The notes under the pieces were generated by a model. That model ran no database searches. It saw only the letters and a program-made list of their open reading frames with translations, and was not told the DNA's origin. A stretch of 64,000 nt of DNA from Alitta virens. Its lineage: Eukaryota; Annelida; Polychaeta; Phyllodocida; Nereididae. Each line of letters starts with the position of its first letter. Position 1 is the stretch's first letter. The stretch spans positions 17,116,058 through 17,180,057 of the forward strand of contig OW028575.1 in the NCBI GenBank assembly GCA_932294295.1. Direction: 5' to 3'. Shown here piece by piece: positions 39,215-48,906 of the stretch. The position numbers and the translations under genes are program-made.

Positions 39215-39679
39215 CTCAGCACTACAGAAATACAAAATACAAAGCAAACCTACTGTCACGAATATTGTTGTTTGTCAGAAATTCAATATAAAAAGGAAAT
39301 CATCTCAAGCTATGCAGATAACAAGTTCACCCTGGAACAGTAAATTTATTATCACTTACCTATTTTAGTAAATAGGAATGGTGTAATTGAGAACATTAAC
39401 GTTTTTATCTTTTAAACTTGATAACTTATGAACAAAGGGTAATCCTATATGATCAGTGTTCATAATAGGGAAAATGGAATATACTATCCTAATATGAGAA
39501 CCTGCTCCAAAATAATTTTTTTAAATAATTAAAAACCAATTAAGAAAATTTGTAATAGGACTATTCCAGAAACGGTTAGGATGTACAGTTGAAATTATAA
39601 ATGCTACTCAGCTTCTTCCTTTAGGAGCCCATAATAGGGACTTTCCCCTTACCTCAAATTCTTTCACATACACTGCGTG

Positions 39680-40717
39680 CATAATTATTAAGCAAGTCAC
39701 TATTTTGAAGATATTTTAGCAATAAAGTGTCAATGTGACTTTAAAACATTTTAATGAGCGAGCATTCTTTTTAAACGAGAGATTTAGTCAAATTTAGATG
39801 TTCATAATTATTATGCAGGTTTGGGTAACCACTCAGTAATTACCAAAAACGTTTGATGAACATGAATGAATATTCCAAAATACACATCAGAATAACAGAA
39901 CAAGCACAACATTGAAGCATCAATGTATTCAACTCCAGGTTATGTAACATAATGTTCTCATATGATGTGATAAACAAAACATTTTTTTACAATTTGTAAA
40001 ATATCTATCCAATTTGCATGAAAGTTCCACTCTTAATGTTTCAAGATCCTCTTCAGTTCTGTTTTATTTGGATTTGCAGTGTTTGGATTTGCAGTCTGGG
40101 CTTTTGGTTGAGAAGGTTAAACAGCCCCCCTACAGGTTCATCATGAACTCCCTAGTCCCACCCGCTTAGATGAATATTGGACCTTTCAAGGGTTTATTGA
40201 CTCGAATTCTGGAATAATAACTTGTAATAATTAGCTGATGCTTTGATTTACACATATTTTGAAGTTTTCCTGGCTACCCAAGCAGTGATACAGATTTCAA
40301 CACGTCCTTTCAGATCTGTTGGTTGATGTATTTGTCTCTGAGAAAGTTGCATTGGCTTTATGAATGCATTAAGTGACTTTTACTATCACAATGCACATAA
40401 AATAGTATCAATTTGATGCTTGGAGTTAGGCTCAATGATAACCAAGCCTAGATGTAACAATATGCATATGATATTTGCAGTGTATGAGAAGTCATTAAAA
40501 TGTATAATAAGCATGGTTGGCCTACTAAAATGCTGCAAATAATTTTATAAAGAACTAAAAAGAATCTTGAAACATTAGAGCGGAATTTTCATGCAATTTG
40601 ACAGATATTTTACAAATAATATCAAATTCTTTGTTTATCACATTGTAATGTTTTCAAGTCACAATGACACTTCATTTGTAAAATATTTTCAAAATAGTGA
40701 CTTGCATAATAATTATG
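39680..40717. mobile_element. Older MITE/fold-back element with about 65-75-bp inverted termini
   Basis: The left end (39680-39745; GCATAATTATTAAGCAAGTC and on) is the diverged reverse complement of the right end (40654-40717; GACTTGCATAATAATTATG). Inside, the segment 40551-40640 is a diverged inverted copy of part of 39970-40060, so the element was originally palindromic well beyond the termini. No transposase is encoded. Confidence 0.55.
39765..40074 (+). repeat. Left arm of a 310-bp inverted repeat
   Basis: Pairs base for base with 40723-41032 in every segment I compared. It begins TTCTTTTTAAACGAGAG and ends TTTTATTTGGATT. Contains an internal CATAATTATTATGCA like that at the ends of the older element. 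Confidence 0.85.
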
Positions 40718-40722
40718 TCTTT

Positions 40723-41032
40723 AATCCAAATAAAACAGAACTGAAGAGGATCTTGAAACATTAAGAGTGGAACTTTCATGCAAATTGGATAGATATTTTA
40801 CAAATTGTAAAAAAATGTTTTGTTTATCACATCATATGAGAACATTATGTTACATAACCTGGAGTTGAATACATTGATGCTTCAATGTTGTGCTTGTTCT
40901 GTTATTCTGATGTGTATTTTGGAATATTCATTCATGTTCATCAAACGTTTTTGGTAATTACTGAGTGGTTACCCAAACCTGCATAATAATTATGAACATC
41001 TAAATTTGACTAAATCTCTCGTTTAAAAAGAA
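40723..41032 (-). repeat. Right arm of the 310-bp inverted repeat
   Basis: Reverse complement of 39765-40074, separated from it by 648 bp. Its outer end runs directly into a LINE fragment at 41031-41033, where the shared bases AGAA make the join ambiguous. The near-perfect identity contrasts with the diverged inner copy at 40551-40640, so this arm was made recently by inverted duplication or gene conversion. Confidence 0.85.
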
Positions 41033-42375
41033 GCATATAAAAAATCAATAATTGTCTGGGTTGGATATCTGGTAAAGAGATGTTGTAAGGTATTAGCTTG
41101 AAACAAAGGTCTTCTAAAGCGTTGTAAGTGGCTGCAATCTAATAAAATATGTTTGATTGTTAGGGGGCACCGACAACTCTGGCATACCGGTGCCGGTTCA
41201 TTGCCTAAAAGGTGTAAATGTGTAAGTCTTGAATGTCCTATGAGGCATCTGTGATATATTCCTTGATCTTTGCGAGTATTGAACCTACTAGGTATTTTAT
41301 TTTGAATGCAAGGTAAGATTGAATGCAACTTGTTGTTATTACATTCATTCCATTGTCTTTGCCAGCAAGACATGATAAAAGATTTTATAGTCATTTTAAA
41401 ATCAGTGTATGGAATGGTAAAATCAGTTATCTCTTTTGTAAGAGCCCTTTTTGCTGCCAGGTCTGCTTTTTCATTCCCTTCAATGCCAGCGTGTCCAGGA
41501 ATCCAGCAGAATACTATGTCTTTGTATTCGTGAAGATAGAAATACTTAATCAGAACATCTAAGATCCCAGGGTTATCAAGTTGTTTATTTTGGATTGCTT
41601 GAAGAGCAGATTTGGAATCAGAACAGATAACATAACGATCTGATTCTGAGTCCTCGATGTTCTTTAAGGCAAGGTAAATAGCTGTTAATTCTGCAGTGTA
41701 TATTGAGCAGTGGTCTGGAAGACGACATTCAGCTATAACGGTTTTATAAGAAGTGACAGCACAGCCTACTCGTCTTTCCATTTTTGAGCCATCTGTGTAT
41801 AGAAATTTGTACGATTCGTATTTAAACCTTATACTATAAAATAGGTTTTGATAGTCTACCGGATTGGTTTCGCTTTTCTTAAGCTCTGCCAAATCCAGTA
41901 TAACTTTCGGGACTGGGAGAATCCATGGCGGAATGGGTGGTACTTCCGTCTCGGCAATGATTGTAGTATCAATTTTTGCAGCCTCAAGATAGAATTTCAT
42001 GCGTAATCCCAGTGGTCGAATGGCGTTTGAACGAGATTCATAATGATGCATGTATTTTGGATGAAATATTACATCATATGTTGGATTTGTTGGAGTTGAA
42101 GCTACCTTTAGTATGTATTGCATGGATAACTTGATACGACGAAGGGAAAGTGGAGGTTCCCCTGCCAGTACATATAAGCTCTCTACAGGAGATGTACGAA
42201 AAGCTCTTAAGCTTAGTCGCAACCCTTGATGATGTACAGAATTCAGGCATTTTAGATAAGATGGTCTGGCGGAGCCATATACCACAGAACCATAATCAAG
42301 TCGAGAACGAGTAATTGCTCGATAGAGACGAAGGAGGACCGTTGTGTCCCCACCCCAATTATATTTGCTCACTAC
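41033..42375 (-). mobile_element. I/Nimb-like LINE copy A (both ends missing)
   Basis: Encodes about 447 codons homologous to ORF2 residues from about 776 (SKYNWGGDT) to about 1221: the end of the RT region, RNase H (YTDGSK, ELTAIYLAL, SDSKSAL, KADLAAK) and the CCHC. The last codons and whole 3' UTR are missing; the frame runs into the inverted repeat and stops at 41023. The 5' truncation at 42375 abuts a (TAG)n run. It belongs to the same subfamily as copies D, F, H and K (CRCPL and CSHLQRF near the C-terminus). Confidence 0.9.
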
Positions 42376-43618
42376 AAGTAGTAGTAGTAGTAGAAAAGTT
42401 TAGATTAATGACGTGTTAATCACCAAGGGGCCATTCAAGGCAGTATTGCTAAGAGGGCTGGATGGTCAGAAACTAACCATATAGATTACAAGTCAGGTGT
42501 TGGAAACAAAAAATTTTGAAATGCTCATTGACGCATCGAAGAGAGAATGGCTAAAGATTACGCCTATCATTTGATACGCACGAAAAAGCGAAATTCTTTC
42601 AGAGACAGCAAGCTGCTGAGGGGCAAACTGAAAAGATGTCATCAAGACCAAAAGGACAAGACCAAAAGGACAGTTAAGGAAGTCATGGAGACAGCATGGA
42701 GACAACATTATGCAGACGGCTATAGGTCACGTGTCAAAAGGCATGCCTTCTTCATAGGGCACCACTAGAAAATGCAATGGGCAATAAAAGAAAAAGTATC
42801 AGTCAGCAAAGAAGAAATCATTGTCCACAGTGTTTTCGCATGAAAATTATACTTATAAATACGTCAGAGATCCAATCAGTTTACTTAGGTGGTGGATACT
42901 GGTGAATCATTCACAACTTTTGCCTTGTTTCTTCTAATACTAATCACAATCCCATTACAATTCGGCACCTTCTTGAATCATTACACCAACGGATTAATGA
43001 TTCACTTCTTCAGCGATGGACTGACAGACAAGTTACCTAATATCACCAGAAGGGTAATTTTTACCTGATGAGTACCAAAGGAATAGATATTTCATGCCAC
43101 CATCAACGATGTATGTTGGTATTCTGCGCTTTGATACCCTTTATTAGGGACTACTATTGTTCCAACTGGTTGGCAGCCCAGCGCACTACTTCTATACTGA
43201 TGCAATTTATTTTGTTCATGAAAAAAAGATGTCGACATAAATGAAGACAACTGGAATAATCTAACCTAAGTACAAACATTGTAGATCATGAAAGAGGATA
43301 ACAATTCATACTAAAAAGCAAGAAGACAGGGTGGGGCACCTTGTGTAGCCCATTTTAAAAATCTGAACACAATCTTTCCAAAAACCACAAAACATCAAAA
43401 AAATTAACTAAATAATAAGCATAAATAAGTACTGCAAAAAGTTGTAAGATTTTCACGACATTGCACTTTAACTTCTGTACGCTTTCTTTGATAATTGGGT
43501 TATTGAATTACAAAGACATGACGGACAAAAACTCGACACAAAAAAATCGAAGCAGTCTCAATCTTTTGGCTCACTTTCAGTTGGGTGTGCACCTACATTA
43601 GCCAAAACTCTGCAAATC
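42376..43618. other. Intergenic, LINE A to GPCR
   Basis: Starts with a TAG/GTA trinucleotide run at 42376-42393. A Lys/Arg-rich frame of 73 codons (42547-42768, plus) has no recognisable domain. No gene is supported. Confidence 0.5.
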
Positions 43619-43626
43619 TATAAAAG
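43619..43626 (+). promoter_or_regulatory. Candidate TATA box of the GPCR gene
   Basis: TATAAAAG, 35-42 bases upstream of the ATG. If used it would give a 5' UTR of only about 5-15 bases; otherwise the real promoter is further upstream. Confidence 0.35.
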
Positions 43627-43660
43627 GGGAACAGAAGACCATCTAATATTGCACACCAAG

Positions 43661-44800
43661 ATGTTGCTAATCAAGAAATCATTGTTAATATTCATAATAA
43701 GCATGTGCTTCATATGTGGATTATCTATTACTACTTCACATACTAATAACTTTATGGATAATAATGAAGATTATATAAACACCACTTATTACGATAATAT
43801 AACAGCAATTTTAAAAGACGAGAGTGACCATAACCCGGCATGGTTGGTCATCCTGAACAGGGTTCAAGCTTCAATCACTACAATAGGTGTATTAGCTAAT
43901 TTAATAACTTTTATAACATTAAAAGTGAATGGAAAGATGTTTTCTCCAATCATTAAGATTCTTCTTATGCATCAGTCTATAATAGATGCAGTTGTTTGCT
44001 TTTTTGCTACTCTAATTCTTGCAGTTCCTCCTATGTCTCTTGTTGGTGACAATGTAATAAGTTTATTAATCTGCCAATGTTGGCACAGTCAGGCTTTATA
44101 TTGGTCTGTAATGGACGTTTCTATCTACAATCTAGTCATATTGGCATGGGAAAGATATATGGCAATCTGTAAGCCTTTCAAACATGGAGAGATCTCAAAA
44201 GGCCTCATATATAAGTGCATAGCATTTCTGTACATTTTGGGACCTTGTGCCATGTGTTTGTGCTTTGTTCAAGTGCAGTACAACCAAGGTGTTTGTCTGG
44301 CGAAGTTCTATTTTTCAACTGACACTTTCAAACGTGTGATGTATGGCTTTGGAATATGGTGTTTCTTCATGAATTACGCAATTCCCTGCATTTTCTTCTT
44401 CACTCTTTATGGACAAATTTTGTACACGTTATTCGCAAGACAGCGACAAAGCGACCTCGCCCAGTCCAGGGTCATCGATGCAGCCACAAAGCAGTTGACA
44501 AGGACCGCCATGGTGGTCACTTGTTGGTTCATTTTGTCTCTTGGTTACGACTGTTGGTATTACACTCTTGGTTATGCAGGCGTTATCTTGTATGTCAAGA
44601 ATTCTGCTGTTCAGAAAGCTGGGATATTTCTCGCCATGTCCAATTCCATGGCCAACCCATTGATTTACTTTTTATTCATGCCAGCCTACAGACACAGTCT
44701 CAGTCTAACTTTGGGTTGTGCTAAAGTTAGTAAAAAATCTCCAGCATCTCAGGTCTCTTCTTTGAGCACCTCAGTGAGCAACCTCGACAGCAACATGTAA
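43661..44800 (+). CDS. Intronless rhodopsin-class (class A) GPCR, orphan
   Basis: Predicted seven-transmembrane receptor of 379 residues at the plasma membrane, coupling to G proteins; the ligand is unknown. I chose ATG 43661 (CACCAAGATG, A at -3) instead of an upstream non-ATG start. Residues 1-26 look like a signal peptide, followed by an acidic N-terminus with sequons at Asn40 and Asn46. Helices lie at about 64-88 (Asn80 = 1.50), 98-122 (Asp109 = 2.50), 136-165 ending in ERY 164-166, 183-205, 232-257, 281-305 and 318-340 with NPLIY 332-336. Extracellular cysteines near helix 3 (138/140) and in loop 2 (212) can form the usual disulphide. Helix 6 has CW at 288-289 but Ile where CWxP has Pro. 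The tail is short and Ser-rich. It resembles peptide-receptor-like orphan families expanded in marine invertebrates. It sits alone among retrotransposons, and its lack of introns may mean retroduplication. Confidence 0.88.
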   Translation: MLLIKKSLLIFIISMCFICGLSITTSHTNNFMDNNEDYINTTYYDNITAILKDESDHNPAWLVILNRVQASITTIGVLANLITFITLKVNGKMFSPIIKILLMHQSIIDAVVCFFATLILAVPPMSLVGDNVISLLICQCWHSQALYWSVMDVSIYNLVILAWERYMAICKPFKHGEISKGLIYKCIAFLYILGPCAMCLCFVQVQYNQGVCLAKFYFSTDTFKRVMYGFGIWCFFMNYAIPCIFFFTLYGQILYTLFARQRQSDLAQSRVIDAATKQLTRTAMVVTCWFILSLGYDCWYYTLGYAGVILYVKNSAVQKAGIFLAMSNSMANPLIYFLFMPAYRHSLSLTLGCAKVSKKSPASQVSSLSTSVSNLDSNM

Positions 44801-45624
44801 CTCTTAAAACATTAATTTCCTGGATCACCTTCAGGCCAACAACTTACAGTTAAGCTACAAACTTCTTTACAACGACATTTATAAAATGATGCATAACACA
44901 ATATATATAAATAACGATAAAATACTCCTAATGTGGCTATTAGTGTTTTTTCAATTATTTTCTATCAAGCCAAAGTTATTTTACTGGCAGGTGTCAGCCT
45001 ATCGTGAGACTGCGCAAGATTAAAAGTTGATAAATAAAGATAAATTTCTATAGTGCCAGTTTCAGAAATGATACTGCTCACTGACACGTGGATTAAAGAC
45101 ACCTATTGTTTATAACAAATTTTGAAATAAATTATTTTCAATTTCCTCTTAAGAGTCTTCATCCAGCGTTACCATCCTTGCCATGAAATCCATGACTTTC
45201 AAGGGCAGGAGGAAGTAAATATACACTCTAAAACCAACGCCTTTCTTAGACACGTTTAAGTGTTGTTTCATAAACACTTGTGCTTATAGTTCAAGTAAAG
45301 TGTTTGATTAATATCTTTATCTATATATATTTCATACAAATGAAAAAATCTTTCATATTGCTAGACCATGTGCCTTCAATTGGGATATTTATATAAAATG
45401 TTTGACACCCTTTTCTCCATGATGACAAAATATCTAAGTTTGATAAACATTATTGTTTATTCTCCTTCTTGGTATAAACACATACATAAAGCACTCTGGT
45501 TTAACCTCAATTCATGTTATTGTTGAGAACAACGCAGTCATCCACCCATGAAGATCAATGACTATTTTACTAATTGACTGTGTCAGATCCAGACAGCTAT
45601 ACAATTTAAGGCTTGGCTTAAAAC
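44801..45624. other. Intergenic downstream of the GPCR
   Basis: AT-rich; AATAAA near 45035 and 45127 could serve as polyadenylation signals for the GPCR. No other gene is seen. Confidence 0.45.
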
Positions 45625-45638
45625 ACTCGAGGATTAGC

Positions 45639-45799
45639 GCTTCCAACCTCTGGGTCCCGGGTTCAATTCCCAGTGGAGCCTAAGTTGGATGGCTGTTTAA
45701 TCCTTCATCTCATTGCCATGGCTCCTGCCTGTCCTAATTAGCCCAACTAGTGCAGAAATACAGGACGTAAAGCCCTAATCACACGCACACACGCATGCA

Positions 45800-45831
<32 letters not shown>

Positions 45832-45836
45832 CACAC
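45639..45836 (+). mobile_element. tRNA-derived SINE, family 1, copy 2 (5'-truncated)
   Basis: Starts within the anticodon-loop region (GCTTCCAACC), has the B box GGTTCAATTCC (45660-45670), then the family body and a long CACG/CA-type tail. The flanking duplication is ACTCGAGGATTAGC (45625-45638) and ACTCAAGGATTAGC (45837-45850), 14 bp with one mismatch. Confidence 0.85.
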
Positions 45837-45896
45837 ACTCAAGGATTAGCTTGAAGAGGTAAGCTACCAAGCTCCCCTGGTATCATTTTACAAGGT

Positions 45897-46302
45897 CTGT
45901 GTGTGTGTTATTGTTTAACGCCTCATCAGCACCTGAGTGGGCTATGTAGAGGCTCTCTAGGTTAAGATTGATTATCTATATTTGGTAGTAGAAACCAGAA
46001 GCATGTAAAAAATCAATGGTGGGTGGGTGGGATTAGGGCTTTACATCCTGTGTTTCTGCACCAGTTGGGCTAATTAGGACAGGCAGGGACCAAGGCAATG
46101 AGACGAAGGATGAAACAGCCATCCAACTTAGGCTCGACCGGGAATCGAACCCGGGACCCAGCGGTTGGAAGCCCAGAGCGCTACCTCTGAGCTAGGCCCC
46201 CGCCCCTGTAAAAAATCAATAATGGTCTGCGTTGGATATCTGGTAAAGAGATGTTGTAAGGTAGTAGCTTGAAACAAGGGTCTTCTGATGCGTTGTAAGT
46301 GG
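45897..46302 (-). mobile_element. LINE copy B, interrupted by a SINE
   Basis: A 3'-terminal piece: (AC)n tail and 3' UTR at the low-coordinate end, then the last part of ORF2, 5'-truncated at about 46302 directly against the (TG)n of copy C. It is split by the SINE at 46018-46206. Its tail joins as AATAACACAC without the CTC found in the other copies, and it is more diverged, so it is probably one of the older copies. Confidence 0.85.
46018..46206 (-). mobile_element. tRNA-derived SINE, family 1, copy 3 (complete head) inside LINE B
   Basis: The best copy: on the minus strand an A box TAGCTCAGAGGTAGCGC (46178-46194), a 7-base loop CTTCCAA that would be a TCC (Gly) anticodon loop, B box GGTTCGATTCC (46141-46151), family body and (CCCA)n-type tail. 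A perfect 14-bp target duplication, TGTAAAAAATCAAT, lies at 46004-46017 and 46207-46220, inside LINE sequence. The tRNA-Gly origin is inferred from the loop only. Confidence 0.88.
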
Positions 46303-46364
46303 GTGTGTGTGTGTGTGTGTGTGAGTTATTGTTTAACGCCTCATCAGCACCTGAGTGGGCTATG
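46303..46364 (-). mobile_element. LINE copy C (about 60-bp 3'-end stub)
   Basis: Only the (AC)n tail and the last 45 or so bases of the 3' UTR. The 5' break lies at GGGCTATG (plus strand), joined to the (TG)n of copy D. Confidence 0.8.
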
Positions 46365-47111
46365 TGTGTGTGTGTGTGTGAGTTATTGTTTAACGCCTCA
46401 TCAGCACCTGAGTGGGCTATGTAGAGGCTCTCTAGGTTAAGATTGATTAACTATATTTGGTAGTAGAAACCAGAAGCATATAAAAAATCTATAATTGTCT
46501 GGGTTGGATATCTGGTAAAGAGATGTTGTAAGGTATTAGCTTGAAACAAAGGTCTTCTAAAGCGTTGTAAGTGGCTGCAATCTAATAAAATATGTTTGAT
46601 TGTTAGGGGGCACCAACAACTCTGGCATACCAGTGCCGGTTCATTGACTAAAAGGTGTAAATGCGTAAGTCTTGAATGTCCTATGAGGCATCTGTGATAT
46701 ATGCCTTGATCTTTGCGGGTATTGAACCTACTAGGTATTTTATTTTGAATGCAAGGTAAGATTGAATGCAACTTGTTGTTATTACATTCATTCCATTGTC
46801 TTTGCCAGCAAGACATGATAAAAGATTTTATAGTCATTTTAAAATCAGTGTATGGAATGGTAAAATCTGTTATCTCTTTTGTAAGAGCCCTTTTTGCTGC
46901 CAGGTCTGCTTTTTCATTCCCTTCAATGCCAGCGTGTCCAGGAATCCAGCAGAATACAATGTCTTTGTTTTTGTAAAGATGGAAATACTTAATAAGAACA
47001 TCTAAGATCCCAGGGTTATCAAGTTGTTTATTTTGTATTGCTTGCAGAGCAGATTTGGAATCAGAACAGATAACATAATGGTCTGATTCTGAGTGCTCGA
47101 TGTTCTTTAAG
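46365..47111 (-). mobile_element. LINE copy D
   Basis: (AC)n tail, 3' UTR and ORF2 from about residue 1010 to the stop at 46451. An open frame of 128 codons from an internal Met covers the C-terminal region including the CCHC. 5'-truncated at 47111 against unrelated sequence, so this is the first element of its small stack (D, C, B). Confidence 0.88.
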
Positions 47112-48808
47112 AGCCAGTTTTTCTAAGATTCAGGCACTTAACCATTAGGGTGTGATATACCACATCTCAGATTTTGCCCAAATTTTTTTTTTGGTAAATA
47201 TTTGCTAAAAAGTGGGAAAAATCACATTTTTAGCCTTTGAAAAATATAAGGGCTAAAACGTTTCCTGTGAAAATCAGGATTTCAAATGCAATTTTTTCAG
47301 TGCGCCCTTAGTGAACCTCTGTGATATTTGAATGGCTAAATATATGGGGTCAAGGGTTTCATTTGGTATCAAATTAATGGGGGTTGACTTAGGGCTCAGA
47401 CAATAGGGGGCTTTCAAAGTTACCACTTACGACCATTTTATGCCACATTGCCAGGGCAATTGTGGCTTGCGCCCTTAGTTTACCTCAATGTTTTGTGCAT
47501 GCATATGAAGGAAGGGTCCTATACTATAACTTTGGATGAAAATAAGGATGGTACACTGAGGGCGCATGCCCACAGGGGGCGCTGTATCCTGTAAAAAAGT
47601 GAAACGGACCCTTTTTCAGGGCTCCCTCTCTCATTGCACCCTAAGTCAAATTCAATGTAATCAACCAAGTTATGTTCCAAAACATCTTTAGTTTCTGTGG
47701 TATAAGAATCAGAGGTACTCCTGTCCATTACCTCTCTATAATTTTTTATATGTACCATTAATGACGATTTTGCCGTTTTTCTGAAAATCACCAGGATGCT
47801 TTCAGAATGTGTCCTAAAAGTCTTGCAAGTTGTGTTTCTACAGGTTTTTGATTGTGAGGAATACATTTGTTTGGAATGCTAAGAGTGCATGCCATTAGGG
47901 GGTGCCACAAGTATACAAAAATGAAAAAGAATCCCGTGTTTTATGTTTCGTGTGTTACTGCATTCATGCCAGTCATGGGACGTGGCGTGAAATCTTTCAA
48001 ATAAATATTGCAATTTTGTGAGAGCTGTACCAACATCATTTAATTCTGCATAATTTTGACACTTCATCCTTGCAGGACCTGTGAGGTGTCTGAGAATTTA
48101 AGGCAAATCCACTGACAGGCAATTTGTTATAGAGTGATCGCCAAAAAGGGCATTTAAAATCATATTTTACCATTTTCAGCGTTGAGTTAGTAAAATTGAT
48201 GTTCAGAATTTCAGTTTCAGTACTAACGTTTTACACTTGTTAGTTTGGTTACACATTTTTATGGTTGATTTTAATAAATTTGATGTTCATTATATTAAAG
48301 ACTCTGTACTAACTTTTTAAATGTATTGTACATTACGGCATTTCACAATCTATGGTTCCGCGTTTTGTTCCTTTTCCGTTTACCATTCATCTTACCGAAG
48401 AGACTTCATACTGAACATAAGGTAAATTCATACCAGTGTTATATTACCTAAGAAATTTCATAATAACATATAGATTGAGATGGTAGTAACAATTGTAAAA
48501 ATAATGTAAAAAGATGCTAGCACAGTTGTAAAAATAAACAAAAAAAAAGTTGTGAAATTTAAAAAAAAAACTGAAAAGATGGTTGTAACAATTGTAAAAA
48601 ATAACCTGAAAAGTTGGCTATCACAGTTGTAAAAAATATCTGAAGGTCAATTTTAATGAGCTTCTTTCTGTATCAATGGGAAGTTATATTTTGTGCTGAG
48701 TATAGTGCTCCTGTTATTACTCATGATAAATTTTTGGTTTCATCTATAATAATAAAAGATACTTTTAACTTGTGGCCTTCTACACCTTTAATATTATTTC
48801 AGACTACT
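47112..48808. other. Spacer between the two LINE stacks, with diverged internal repeats
   Basis: No gene seen. Several words recur in diverged form: GCGCCCTTAGT plus AACCTC or TACCTC at 47300 and 47468; and GCATGCC followed by AGGGGG and a T/A-rich GTGAAA/ATGAAA segment at 47568 and 47886. This suggests an old internally repeated element. The minus-strand frame of 115 codons at 47519-47866 has no recognisable domain. Confidence 0.4.
48475..48645 (+). repeat. Degenerate tandem repeat, unit GATGGTTGTAACAATTGTAAAAA-like
   Basis: Four or so diverged units containing ACAATTGTAAAAA or CACAGTTGTAAAAA followed by ATAA and a GAAAAG spacer. AT-rich and non-coding. Confidence 0.6.
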
Positions 48809-48906
48809 GTGTGAGTGTGTGTGTGAGTTATTGTTTAACGCCTCATCAGCACCTGAGTGGGCTATGTAGAGGCTCTCTAGGTTAAGATTGATTAACTATA
48901 TTTGGT
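48809..48906 (-). mobile_element. LINE copy E (3'-UTR-only unit)
   Basis: (AC)n tail plus the whole 3' UTR, broken at the plus-strand sequence ATATTTGGT, at the ORF2 stop. Belongs to the GATTAAC subfamily. Together with copy F it forms the first half of a 1,207-bp tandem duplication. Confidence 0.85.

Noticed and set aside
43649..43660. Upstream non-ATG start adding four residues to the GPCR
   Set aside because: The ATG at 43661 has a strong initiation context and begins directly with a signal-peptide-like stretch.
46130..46206. Genuine tRNA-Gly gene
   Set aside because: The anticodon stem has several mismatches and the head is fused to the SINE body with target duplications.
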